DNA from: Spyradocola sp050942925
GTDB lineage: Bacteria > Bacillota > Clostridia > Christensenellales > UBA1750
Reading direction: 5' to 3'
Assembly: GCA_050942925.1 (NCBI GenBank)
Contig: JBMNOF010000002.1
Span: 55,148 to 119,147, forward strand
DNA length: 64,000 nt
Part shown: one piece after another, positions 23,914 through 32,479 of the stretch
Layout of the letters: each line of letters opens with the position of its first letter
Numbering within the stretch: the first letter of the stretch is position 1
Made by a program: the position numbers and the translations under genes
The notes under the pieces: generated by a model
The model's database searches: none
Told to the model about the DNA's origin: nothing
Seen by the model: the letters and a program-made list of their open reading frames with translations, nothing else

Positions 23914-25515
23914 ATGTACAAGATCATGCTCGTAGACGACGAGGACGAGGTCCGCGAGGGGATTACCGCAACCGTGGACTTTGAGGCGTGCGGGTTCACG
24001 CTCTGCGCGCAGGCGACAGGCGCCATTGACGCGATCGAAAAGGCGGCGCAGTTTCAGCCAGACGTCGTCTTTACCGACGTGCACATGCCCTACATGGACG
24101 GGATGGAGATGATCTCGCGCCTGCAGGAGATGTACCCTACAATGAAGTACATCGTGCTTTCGGGCTACGACGACTTTGTCTACGTCAAGCAGGCGCTCCA
24201 GCGCCAGGTGTTGGATTACCTGCTCAAGCCCCTCTCCGCGCAGGGGATCATGAAGGTGCTCTGCCGCGCAAAGGAGCAGCTCGACGAGCAAGCCCGCCAG
24301 CGCGTCAATTTGGAGATTCTGCGGGACAAGGTCGCGCAGAATGCCCAGCAGCTGCGCCGCGGCGTCGTGCTGGAATACCTTTCCGGCAGTTTTCGCGGGG
24401 ACGCGCACGCGCTGTGCGCGTATCCCCAGCCGGCGGACGAGCGCATCGCCTTCCCCCTGCGCCTGGCGGTGCTTTCCCTGGAACGCACGGAGGAAAACTT
24501 GGAGGTGCTGCGGCGCGACTTCGACAGCCAACCCATGCTCTTGGGCGCGTCCGTGGAAGAGGTGCTCTCCGAGGTCTTTAAGCGCAGGCAGGGCGAGTTC
24601 ATCCAGTACCGGAGCCAGTTCCTTCTGCTCCTGCCGGCCTCCCAGGAGGAGGCGATCTCCGCCTGCAACGACGCCATTCAGTCCCTGCGCCATTACCTGC
24701 ACCTGACCGCCACGGCGGGCCTCTCCGACGAGATCGCAAGCTATTCCGCCCTGAGCGAGGGGTACCAGAAGGCCATGGCCGCCTTGGATAAGCGACTGAT
24801 CGCCGGCCAGGGCCAGGTCTATACCGCAAATACCAGCCCCGAAAGCCAGCGCAAGGACCTGGAGCTGGACGCATGGCTCACGCAGGTGACCGCCCTGTGC
24901 CGAAGCGGCAGAAAGGAGGAGATCCGGGCGTTCTGTGGGGAGCTGGCCCAGCGCGTCGCCGACGCCGAAATGGACCCCAGCGAGCGGCAGCTCCTGCTCC
25001 TGCAGGTGCTCTCCTCCATCCTGGCTGCGGCGGGGCGCTCCGGCGTGGACGTCGCGCCGGCGTTCCCCGGCCTGCACATGGAGTGGGTCCTGCGCCCGGC
25101 GGACATCACGGCCGGCGTGGAGCAGCTGGGCACGCTCATGCAGTTCGTTTCCGACGCCGTGCGGCGCGAGGTCGCGACCTCGGGGAGCGAGCTCATCGCC
25201 CAGGCCGTGGCCTATACGCAGAGCAACTATGCGGACAAGGACCTCTCCCTGGAGTCGCTGTGCGCCCTCTTTCAAATCAGCCAAACCCAGTTTTCCCTGC
25301 TCTTTAAGCGGGAAATGGGAACGAGCTTTTTGCAGTACCTTCTCGACCAGCGGATCGCCGCCGCGCAGAAGCTGTTGCGCGAGACCAACATGAAGATTTA
25401 CCAGATCGCCGAGGAAACGGGATTTGGCGACGCAAGCTACTTTAGCTATTGCTTTAAGCAGCGGTGCGGCCTTTCACCCAAGGAGTATAGAATGCAGGGA
25501 GGGCGAGGCGGATGA
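23914..25515 (+). CDS. YesN-type response regulator with AraC DNA-binding domain
   Basis: A 533-residue regulator. The receiver domain (residues 1-125) has the acidic pocket VDDED, phospho-acceptor Asp55 (FTDVHMPYMDG), Ser of IVLSGYDD and Lys of LKPLS. A long middle region follows, then an AraC-type pair of helix-turn-helices (about residues 430-530, SLESLCALFQISQTQFSLLF and IAEETGFGDASYFSYCFK). It is expected to activate sugar-transport or glycosidase genes when phosphorylated by the kinase encoded next. AGGAGGTGG precedes the ATG. It overlaps the kinase gene by ATGA. Confidence 0.95.
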   Translation: MYKIMLVDDEDEVREGITATVDFEACGFTLCAQATGAIDAIEKAAQFQPDVVFTDVHMPYMDGMEMISRLQEMYPTMKYIVLSGYDDFVYVKQALQRQVLDYLLKPLSAQGIMKVLCRAKEQLDEQARQRVNLEILRDKVAQNAQQLRRGVVLEYLSGSFRGDAHALCAYPQPADERIAFPLRLAVLSLERTEENLEVLRRDFDSQPMLLGASVEEVLSEVFKRRQGEFIQYRSQFLLLLPASQEEAISACNDAIQSLRHYLHLTATAGLSDEIASYSALSEGYQKAMAALDKRLIAGQGQVYTANTSPESQRKDLELDAWLTQVTALCRSGRKEEIRAFCGELAQRVADAEMDPSERQLLLLQVLSSILAAAGRSGVDVAPAFPGLHMEWVLRPADITAGVEQLGTLMQFVSDAVRREVATSGSELIAQAVAYTQSNYADKDLSLESLCALFQISQTQFSLLFKREMGTSFLQYLLDQRIAAAQKLLRETNMKIYQIAEETGFGDASYFSYCFKQRCGLSPKEYRMQGGRGG

Positions 25516-27242
25516 AGGGCGTGTCCATCCGCCTCGTGCTGTTGCTCACGGTTGTGGGGCTGACGCTGGGCGCTGTGTTCGTCGTCAGCTCCGTCTATTC
25601 GGCAACTGCAACGACCATGTTCAACCAGCTGGGCATGAGCGAAATGCTGCAGGACATGGACAGCGTGTCCGATAGGATTTCTAAATATGTCAGCAGCGTG
25701 CGGCAAGTCGCCTCGGAGGTCGCCAGCGACATTGAGGAGGAGGAAAACTTCAATGCCGAAAGATTTGCGCGAAGCGTGCGCTTCTACAGCGGAACCTTTG
25801 AAGACATCTCCGCGCTGATCCTTCTGGACGAGTATGGCAGGCCCATCATGGGCCTGCCCAGCGCCAATTTTAAGGAGACCTGTAACCTTCCGGCGCTGGA
25901 TTGGTACCGCCAGGCCATGGATGCGGAGATCGGGGAAATCCTCCTCTCCCGGCCGCACGTGCAGAACCTCTACCAGGACAGCTATCCTTGGGTGATCTCC
26001 CTTCTAAGAAAGGTGCGCTACAACCAGGACGGGGAGCAGAACATCGGAATCCTGATGATCGATATTCGCCTCAAACCTCTGGAGGAGATCTGTCGGTCCG
26101 TGGAATTGGGCTCCTCCGGCTGCCCCTACATCCTCTCCAAGGACGATGAAGTCATCTTTCATCCCGATCAAAAGCTCTTGGCGCTGGAGCTCATCTCCGA
26201 GGAGAGCATCCGCACGGAGGATGAGGGGCAGGACGGGGACGAGAGCCGAATGGTGCTCTCCCAGGAAATCGCCGGCACGGATTGGCGCTTGGTGGGAACC
26301 GTCACGGCCGAGGACATCGCAAAGAACTCCTCGGAGTTCAATTCGCGCATGACCGGGATCGTGGCGGGCCTGGCGATTTTGGTCACGGCTGTGGCCATCT
26401 GGCTCTCCATGCAGATCGTCCGCCCCCTGACGGAGATGCAGACGAACATGCAGCGCATCGAGCGGAACCTGGACGACAACCGCATCAGCTTGCCCGAGGA
26501 AGGGTTTTCGGAATACGCGGCGCTGTCCCACTCCTACAATGTCATGCTGCACAAGATCCGCGGCCTCATGCAAGAGACCGTGGACCGGCAGGAGCAGCTG
26601 CGCCGCATGGAGATCGGCGCCCTGCAGGAGCAGATCAACCCGCATTTCCTCTACAACACGCTGGATTCCATCGTCCGCGTGATGGAGACGGGCCGCACCC
26701 CCGAAGCCATCGAGATGGTGCAGGCCCTGGGAAAACTCTTCCGCCTTTCCATCAACAACGGCGACTACTTCCTGACCGTCGCGCAGGAAATGGACTATGC
26801 CCGCAGCTACCTCACCATCCAGCAGATGCGCTATAAGAAAAAGTTCCGCTATGAACTGCACATGGACGAGGAAATCCGCGACGCCCTGTGTCCCAAGATC
26901 ATCCTGCAGCCCTTGATCGAGAACTCCATCAAGCACGGCATGAGCGAGATGCCGGGCTGCACGCTCATCGTGCGCGCCATGCAGGACCCGGAGGGGAGGA
27001 AGATCCTCTTCACCGTCGAGGACGACGGGCTGGGCATTCCCCCGGAGAGGTTAAAGGAGCTGCAGGAGATGCTTCGGGATGACAGCAATGCCATCGTCAA
27101 GAAGTCCCGCTTTGGCATCGGCCTGCGCAATACCAACCGCCGCATCCACCTGCTCTACGGCGAGGAATACGGCTTGACCATCGAAAGCGAGGTGGAAGAG
27201 AGGACATGCGTCACCATCACGTTGCCAAAGCGCTTGTCCTGA
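25512..27242 (+). CDS. YesM-type sensor histidine kinase
   Basis: A 576-residue membrane kinase. The first helix covers residues 6-28, and an extracytoplasmic dCache-like sensor runs to about 275. The second helix covers about 279-300, followed by a HAMP linker. The phospho-acceptor His378 is in EQINPHFLYNTLDSI (His_kinase family of the LytS/YesM type), and a HATPase_c domain carries EDDGLGIPPERL and FGIGLRNTNRR. It phosphorylates the YesN regulator in response to an external cue, probably via the lipoprotein encoded in the overlapping next gene. Confidence 0.95.
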   Translation: MKGVSIRLVLLLTVVGLTLGAVFVVSSVYSATATTMFNQLGMSEMLQDMDSVSDRISKYVSSVRQVASEVASDIEEEENFNAERFARSVRFYSGTFEDISALILLDEYGRPIMGLPSANFKETCNLPALDWYRQAMDAEIGEILLSRPHVQNLYQDSYPWVISLLRKVRYNQDGEQNIGILMIDIRLKPLEEICRSVELGSSGCPYILSKDDEVIFHPDQKLLALELISEESIRTEDEGQDGDESRMVLSQEIAGTDWRLVGTVTAEDIAKNSSEFNSRMTGIVAGLAILVTAVAIWLSMQIVRPLTEMQTNMQRIERNLDDNRISLPEEGFSEYAALSHSYNVMLHKIRGLMQETVDRQEQLRRMEIGALQEQINPHFLYNTLDSIVRVMETGRTPEAIEMVQALGKLFRLSINNGDYFLTVAQEMDYARSYLTIQQMRYKKKFRYELHMDEEIRDALCPKIILQPLIENSIKHGMSEMPGCTLIVRAMQDPEGRKILFTVEDDGLGIPPERLKELQEMLRDDSNAIVKKSRFGIGLRNTNRRIHLLYGEEYGLTIESEVEERTCVTITLPKRLS

Positions 27243-28138
27243 TTCTGCTCTGCCTGCTGGTCGGGTCCGGATGCAGGCAGAACGCCGAGCCCACCCAGAT
27301 CGCGCTGCTCCTTTCTGACGCGGAGGGCCACTATTGGGAGAACATCGTCGATGGCGCCAAGACCGCCGCCGAGCGCATGGACATCACCTTGATCTGCTAC
27401 ATGCCGGACGAGGAGGCGGGCGTCCGGCTGGCCAACCTCCCGCAGCAGGCCGTTGAGGACGGCGCAGACGCCATCATCGTGGCAAGTCAGGGCCAGGAGG
27501 AACTTCTGGAGGCGCTGGAGAATATCTCTTTGCCCAAGATTGCAGTGGGTGCGCAGGTGGATGGAGCTGTCGCAACCATCCTCAACGACGACGCCCAGAT
27601 GGGCCAAAGCGCCGCGCAGGCCTTGGCCGTCTCCCTGTCGGAAGGCGACAGCGTGCTGATCCTGGCCGACAGCGCGGAGTACCGCGAAACGGATTTGCGC
27701 GAAAAGAACTTGCGCGACAATCTCGCGGCAAACGGTGTGACCGTCCGCGGCCGCTTCTTCAGTGGGGACAACCGCGAGTGGGCGTACCGTCAGACCTTGC
27801 AGCAGCTCTACCTGTGGCCGGATCTGGACGCAATCGTCGCCTTCTCCGCAAAAGCCACCGTCGGCGCGGCGCAGGCGGCACAGTACTTGGACCGCGACAT
27901 CCCCATCGTCGGCACGGACATCGTGACGGAGCTCATCGGCTGCGTCGAGGATGGGTCCGTGGATGCGACCATCGTGCGCAATTCCTTTGGCATGGGGTAC
28001 TTGGGCGTGGAACGCGCGGCCGACGTCTTGGCGGGCGAGGAGTTTCCCGCCATGCAAACCCTTTCCAGCGTCGTGGTGACGCGCGATAACCTCTTCACCC
28101 CGGAGATCGAAAAAATCGTCTTTCCCTATGACGAATAA
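27206..28138 (+). CDS. sugar-binding lipoprotein (periplasmic binding protein, Peripla_BP_4 type)
   Basis: A 310-residue substrate-binding protein of the ribose/xylose-binding (type I) fold. The hydrophobic signal peptide ends at Cys23 (LLCLLVGSGC), a lipobox-like site with Gly rather than Leu/Ala at -3. Characteristic blocks are IALLLSDAEGHYWENIVDG, ADAIIVASQGQEELLEAL and DLDAIVAFSAKATVGAAQA. Its gene overlaps the end of the kinase gene by 37 bp in another frame, which implies tight coupling. No ABC permease or ATPase is nearby, so a sensory rather than transport role is likely, as in the known XylFII-LytS xylose sensor. Confidence 0.85.
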   Translation: MRHHHVAKALVLILLCLLVGSGCRQNAEPTQIALLLSDAEGHYWENIVDGAKTAAERMDITLICYMPDEEAGVRLANLPQQAVEDGADAIIVASQGQEELLEALENISLPKIAVGAQVDGAVATILNDDAQMGQSAAQALAVSLSEGDSVLILADSAEYRETDLREKNLRDNLAANGVTVRGRFFSGDNREWAYRQTLQQLYLWPDLDAIVAFSAKATVGAAQAAQYLDRDIPIVGTDIVTELIGCVEDGSVDATIVRNSFGMGYLGVERAADVLAGEEFPAMQTLSSVVVTRDNLFTPEIEKIVFPYDE

Positions 28139-28159
28139 AGAAAAAGGAAGGTAGAAACC

Positions 28160-29482
28160 ATGGCTCTTCAGACCAATCCCAACCTCAATTCGCAGATCAT
28201 CTACGAATTGAGCGTGTACAACCACACGGAAACCCATGACTTTGCCGGCATCATCCGGGACCTGGACCGCATTCGCAGCCTGGGCGTGGACGTCGTCTGG
28301 CTCATGCCCATCCATCCCCGCGGAGAGAAGATGCGCTTTGGCATCTGCGGCTCGCCCTATTCTGTGCGGGATTTCCGCGCCATCAACCCCACGTATGGCA
28401 CGGAGGAGGACTTTGACCGCCTGGTGCGCGAGGTCCATGCCCGCGGCATGAAGCTCATGCTCGACATCGTCTACAACCACACCTCCCAGGATTCCGTCCT
28501 TGCCGTGGAGCATCCCGAGTACTTCTACCAGGGCCCAGACGGCAAGCCCATGTACCGCTTCTGGAACGACGTCTACGACCTCGACTACCGCAATGCGGAT
28601 TTGTGCCGGTACATGGTGGAGACGGCCTTGCTCTGGGCCAAGCGCGGCGTCGACGGCTACCGCTGCGACGTGGCGCCCATGGTGCCCATCTCCTTCTGGA
28701 TGCAGGCGCGCGCGGCCATGGACGAGATCAACCCCGACTTCATCTGGCTGGCCGAGACGCACCACTATCCCTTCCTGGTCAACATGCGCGACCGCGGCTG
28801 GAACGTCCACGCCGATGCGGAGATGTATCAGGCCTTTGACATCACCTATGACTACGACGTGCACTACTTCTACGAGGACTACCTCAAGGGCAAGGGCTCG
28901 CTGGAGCAGTACGTCGACGGCCTCAACCGCCAGAAGGCCATGTATCCCATGAATTACATCAAGATGCGCTTCCTGGAGAACCATGACCAGGCGCGCGTCT
29001 GCTCCCTGGTGCACACGGACGAGCAGCTGCGCATGTGGACGGCCTTCTCCTACTTCCTCAAGGGTCCGGTGCTCATCCATGCCGGACAGGAGTTCAAGGC
29101 CGAAACGCGCACGAACTTCTCCGGCCCGGACGTCATCGCCCGCCAGGAGGTCCCGTGGCTCTCCGAGCTCTTTGCCAAGCTCCGTCAGGTGAAAAAGCTC
29201 CCCATCGCCACAAACGGCACCTTCTTCCTCGAAAAGCCCGCACAGGACAGCCTGCTCGTCGGCCGCTATGAGTGGAAGGACGAGCTGCTCATCGGCGCGT
29301 TCAATTTCCACATGGTCTCCGGCGAGATCCAGCTGCCCTTGGCAGACGGCCAGTACGAAAATCTCCTCGGCGGCACCGTCACCGTCAAGGACGGCCGGAC
29401 CGCTGCCCCCCTGACGCCCATCCTTCTGCACGTCCAGGGTCAGCGCCATGCCCAGGCCGCCTTTAAGGAGCACGAGGGCTGA
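28160..29482 (+). CDS. alpha-amylase family glycoside hydrolase (GH13)
   Basis: A 440-residue protein with the four GH13 regions intact: DIVYNH, DGYRCDVA (Asp nucleophile), WLAETHH (Glu acid/base) and FLENHDQAR. No signal peptide is present, so it acts in the cytoplasm on imported alpha-glucosides. The barrel is compact and is followed by a short C-terminal beta domain. The gene follows the sugar-binding lipoprotein gene by 21 bp and appears to be the output or co-regulated enzyme of the YesN/YesM/lipoprotein system. Confidence 0.92.
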   Translation: MALQTNPNLNSQIIYELSVYNHTETHDFAGIIRDLDRIRSLGVDVVWLMPIHPRGEKMRFGICGSPYSVRDFRAINPTYGTEEDFDRLVREVHARGMKLMLDIVYNHTSQDSVLAVEHPEYFYQGPDGKPMYRFWNDVYDLDYRNADLCRYMVETALLWAKRGVDGYRCDVAPMVPISFWMQARAAMDEINPDFIWLAETHHYPFLVNMRDRGWNVHADAEMYQAFDITYDYDVHYFYEDYLKGKGSLEQYVDGLNRQKAMYPMNYIKMRFLENHDQARVCSLVHTDEQLRMWTAFSYFLKGPVLIHAGQEFKAETRTNFSGPDVIARQEVPWLSELFAKLRQVKKLPIATNGTFFLEKPAQDSLLVGRYEWKDELLIGAFNFHMVSGEIQLPLADGQYENLLGGTVTVKDGRTAAPLTPILLHVQGQRHAQAAFKEHEG

Positions 29483-29506
29483 TTCTTTCAAAACCCATTC
29501 ACCCTG

Positions 29507-29533
29507 TTAGCACTCGGCTGAGCCGAGTGCTAA
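29507..29533. promoter_or_regulatory. CIRCE element (HrcA operator), perfect
   Basis: TTAGCACTC and GAGTGCTAA flank a 9-bp spacer, GGCTGAGCC, that is itself palindromic, so the whole 27 bp is a perfect inverted repeat. It matches the CIRCE consensus exactly and implies HrcA control of htpG. It lies 7 bp upstream of the -35 rather than downstream of the promoter. A short T-run (ATTTTTC) follows, so it could double as the terminator of the GH13 gene. Confidence 0.95.
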
Positions 29534-29540
29534 ATTTTTC

Positions 29541-29568
29541 TTGACTTCTTTTTCTGCCGTGCTATAAT
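29541..29568 (+). promoter_or_regulatory. htpG promoter
   Basis: TTGACT, 16 bp and TATAAT are present. The leader of about 45 nt contains a GGAGG before the start codon. Confidence 0.8.
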
Positions 29569-29619
29569 ATAACTTGTAATGGAATTTATATAATTTCAGC
29601 TACGGAGGACTGAACAAGC

Positions 29620-31575
29620 ATGAGCATGGAAAAAGGACAGCTTTCTATACATACGGAAAATTTTTTGCCCATCATTAAGAAGTGGTTGTATTCGGATCGG
29701 GATATTTTTGTCCGCGAGCTGATTTCCAACGGCTGTGATGCCGTGGCCAAGCGCCGCATGACGGGCGAAGTGCCGGAAGGGTACGCCCCGCGCATCACCG
29801 TGCGCGTGGACAAGGAGCACCGCATCCTCTCCTTTACGGATGACGGCGTGGGCATGACGGCGGACGAGGTCCGCAAGTACATCAACCAGGTGGCCTTCTC
29901 CGGCGCGAACGACTTTTTGGAAAAGTATAAGGACAGCGGGGAGCAGATCATCGGCCACTTTGGCCTGGGCTTCTATTCCGCCTTTATGGTTGCGGATAAG
30001 GTCCGCATTGACACCCTCTCCTGCATGCCGGATTCCAAGGCCGTGACCTGGGAGTCGGACGGCAGCGTGGAATACACGATGGAGGAGAGCGAGCGCGAGG
30101 AGGTCGGCACGACCGTCACCCTCTACCTCAACGACGAGTCCGACGAGTTCCTCGACGGTTACCGCATGAAGGACATCATCCGCAAGTATTGTTCCTTCAT
30201 GCCCACCCCGATCTATTGCGAGGTGGCTGAGGACGAGAAGAAGGAAGAGGAGCACCACCACGAGGACGGCTGCACCTGCGAGGACCACGACCACGAGCAC
30301 GAGGAGGCCGAGAAGAAGCCGCCGGAGATGCTCAATACCCCCAATCCCCTCTACCTCAAGGCGCCCAAGGACTGCACCGAAGAGGAGTACAAGAAGTTCT
30401 ACCGGGATACCTTCCACGAGTGGGAGGAGCCGCTGTTCTGGATTCACCTCAACGCGGACTATCCCTTCAACCTGCATGGCATTCTCTACTTCCCGCGCCT
30501 GAAGAACGAATTCACCGCCAACGACGGCCAGGTCAAGCTCTACAGCAACCAGGTCTTTATCGCGGACAACATCAAGGAGATCATTCCGGAGTTCCTGCTG
30601 CTGCTCAAGGGCGTCGTCGACTGCCCGGACCTGCCGCTGAACGTCTCCCGTTCCTTCCTGCAGAACGACGGCTATGTGCGCAAGCTCTCGGACTACATCA
30701 CCCGCAAGGTCGCCGACCGCCTCACTGGCCTGTTCAAGAACGAGCGCGAGCAGTATGAGAAGTATTGGAAGGACATCCATCCCTTCATCAAGTACGGCTG
30801 CCTGCGCGACGAGAAGTTCTACGACCGCATGAAGGACGCCATCATCTACAAGACCAGCAAGGGCGAGTATGAGACGCTGCAGGAGTACCTGGATAAGGCC
30901 AAGGAAACCCATGCCGGCAAGGTCTACTACGCCAACGACGAAGACCGCCAGGCCAACACCGTGGGCCTGTACGAGGAGCGCGGCATCGAGGTGCTGGTCA
31001 TGGGCTCGCCCATCGACATCAGCTTCATGCAGTTCATCGAGAGCAAGAATTCGGATGTGCACTTTGCCCGCATCGACGCCGACATCGCCGACGCCCTGCG
31101 CGATACGGATGCCGCCATCGACGCCAGCCTCACCGACAAGCTCGAAAAGATGTTCCAGTGGGCCGTGGAGGAGGGCAACCTCAAGATCCGCGTCGAGCCC
31201 CTCAAGAACGCCGATACCGCCGCGGTTCTCCTGCTGGACGAGAACATGCGCCGCTACCAGGAGGCCATGCGCATGTGGGGCAACGGCGGAATGCCGGAGT
31301 TCCCGCTTGAGCGCACGCTCGTGCTCAACGCCCAGCACCCGCTGGTCAAGAATCTCGCCGCCCGCCCGCAGGACGACACCGCCAAGGACATCTGCCTGCA
31401 GCTGACGGACCTGGCCGAGATGGCCCAGCAGCCCCTGCCTGCGGAGCGCATGAACGCCTTCCTCACCCGCTCCATGCGCCTGATGACGGAGCTGGCCACC
31501 GAGGAAAAGCCCGCCGCGCCGGAAGAAGCTCCCGCTGCGGAAGACAAGCCCGCGGATGCGCCGGAGGAGAAGTAA
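29620..31575 (+). CDS. htpG: molecular chaperone HtpG (Hsp90)
   Basis: A 651-residue bacterial Hsp90. The N-terminal ATPase domain has RELISNGCDA, FTDDGVGMTADEV and IIGHFGLGFYSAFMV, the middle domain has FPRLKNEF and NVSRSFLQND, and the C-terminal dimer domain is present. Residues about 203-234 are an unusual insert between the N and middle domains containing EEHHHEDGCTCEDHDHEHEE (six His and two Cys), in the position of the eukaryotic charged linker. The C-terminus also carries an Ala/Pro/Glu-rich tail. The first of two near ATGs (29620) is preceded by GGAGG. It is under CIRCE control. Confidence 0.97.
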   Translation: MSMEKGQLSIHTENFLPIIKKWLYSDRDIFVRELISNGCDAVAKRRMTGEVPEGYAPRITVRVDKEHRILSFTDDGVGMTADEVRKYINQVAFSGANDFLEKYKDSGEQIIGHFGLGFYSAFMVADKVRIDTLSCMPDSKAVTWESDGSVEYTMEESEREEVGTTVTLYLNDESDEFLDGYRMKDIIRKYCSFMPTPIYCEVAEDEKKEEEHHHEDGCTCEDHDHEHEEAEKKPPEMLNTPNPLYLKAPKDCTEEEYKKFYRDTFHEWEEPLFWIHLNADYPFNLHGILYFPRLKNEFTANDGQVKLYSNQVFIADNIKEIIPEFLLLLKGVVDCPDLPLNVSRSFLQNDGYVRKLSDYITRKVADRLTGLFKNEREQYEKYWKDIHPFIKYGCLRDEKFYDRMKDAIIYKTSKGEYETLQEYLDKAKETHAGKVYYANDEDRQANTVGLYEERGIEVLVMGSPIDISFMQFIESKNSDVHFARIDADIADALRDTDAAIDASLTDKLEKMFQWAVEEGNLKIRVEPLKNADTAAVLLLDENMRRYQEAMRMWGNGGMPEFPLERTLVLNAQHPLVKNLAARPQDDTAKDICLQLTDLAEMAQQPLPAERMNAFLTRSMRLMTELATEEKPAAPEEAPAAEDKPADAPEEK

Positions 31576-31631
31576 AAAAACACGGCGCTGCCCGCCCCGC
31601 TTTGCGGGACGCGGCAGCGCCGTGTTTTTTT
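31574..31631 (+). terminator. terminator after htpG
   Basis: A long stem (arms 31574-31592 and 31613-31631) with an inner hairpin ends in seven T residues. The mirrored A-run at the start makes it potentially bidirectional. Confidence 0.9.
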
Positions 31632-31662
31632 CCATCATACAGAGAAAAAAGGAGGAAGTCCC

Positions 31663-31884
31663 ATGGCCAGCGCGCCGTTTTGCACCTGCAAGGACCACAA
31701 CTGTCCCCTGAATCCCCATAACCACGACAAGGGCTGCACGCTCTGCGTCGAAAAGTGCCTGAAGCTCGGCGAGATCCCGAGCTGCTTCTTCAAGCTCGTG
31801 GACGAGGACATCTCCGGAAATTCGGACTTTACCCTGGAGGGCTTTGTCCGCTTCTACGAGGCGCATGCCGGGAAAAAGGATTGA
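31663..31884 (+). CDS. DUF6485 family Cys-rich small protein
   Basis: A 73-residue protein. The N-terminal half has the family pattern FCTCKDHNCPLNPHNHDKGC, then TLCVEKCLKLGEIPSCFF, with seven Cys and several His suggesting a zinc or iron-sulfur site. The second half reads SGNSDFTLEGFVRFYEAH. No function is known for the family. AAAGGAGGAAG precedes the ATG. It follows the htpG terminator. Confidence 0.85.
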   Translation: MASAPFCTCKDHNCPLNPHNHDKGCTLCVEKCLKLGEIPSCFFKLVDEDISGNSDFTLEGFVRFYEAHAGKKD

Positions 31885-31953
31885 TGTTTATCAGCCCTCC
31901 TCCCTGCACAGGCGGAACCGGAGCGCCCCTTCGCAATGCGCCGTTTCGCCGAC

Positions 31954-32454
31954 TCACTTCGTGGAAAAACAGAGCACATAGGGTAGGGACCCGTCCGCAT
32001 AGGGCGAACGTCCCGGCAGCTCCCGGATGGCTCCGGCCGCATGCCTTTGCGCGGCCCGGCGCCAGAAGGCCGCTGCCGGGGCGTTTTTTTCGTAAAAGGC
32101 GATCTGCCAAGCGCCTGGATGGCGGGCAAAGACCTGCGCGATCGCCGCAGAGGCCACGCCCTGCCGGCGATCGGGCGGGGCCACAAAGAACTCCGCAATC
32201 GCGTGGTCCAGCGGCGCGTCCGCCGCAGGATGTTGGTTGACCAGGCACAACCCGGATAGCCGCCCGTCCGCGCGGATCAGATAGGGATAGCGCCCCTCCT
32301 CTTCCCAGTACGCGGCCAGATAGGGGTAGCCGAAGCGGCCGTCCTCCTGAAAGACCTCACCGTCAAAAAAGGAGAGCTCATAGAGGTATTTTTCCAGGAG
32401 GTTTTCCAGGACGATCTTTTGCGCGGGGAACGCGGGACAGAGCTGGATTTGCAA
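31954..32454 (-). CDS. GNAT family N-acetyltransferase
   Basis: A 166-residue acetyltransferase-like protein with an N-terminal LLEKYLYELSFFDGE segment and the acetyl-CoA motif IAEFFVAPPDRRQGVASAAI (R-R-Q-G-V-A). WQIAFYEKNAPAAAFWRR is block B. The start is probably the TTG at 32454, with AAGGAGG 7 bp upstream. The alternative TTG at 32487 would overlap the helicase stop and lacks a site. It follows the SNF2 gene leftward and is probably co-transcribed. The substrate is unknown. Confidence 0.8.
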   Translation of the reverse strand: MQIQLCPAFPAQKIVLENLLEKYLYELSFFDGEVFQEDGRFGYPYLAAYWEEEGRYPYLIRADGRLSGLCLVNQHPAADAPLDHAIAEFFVAPPDRRQGVASAAIAQVFARHPGAWQIAFYEKNAPAAAFWRRAAQRHAAGAIRELPGRSPYADGSLPYVLCFSTK

Positions 32455-32479
32455 ACGCAAGCCTCCTTTTTCGTTTCGC

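Noticed and set aside
29480..29540. The CIRCE palindrome as only a terminator
   Set aside because: It matches both CIRCE half-sites exactly with a 9-bp spacer and stands next to htpG, so the operator role is primary. A secondary terminator role remains possible.
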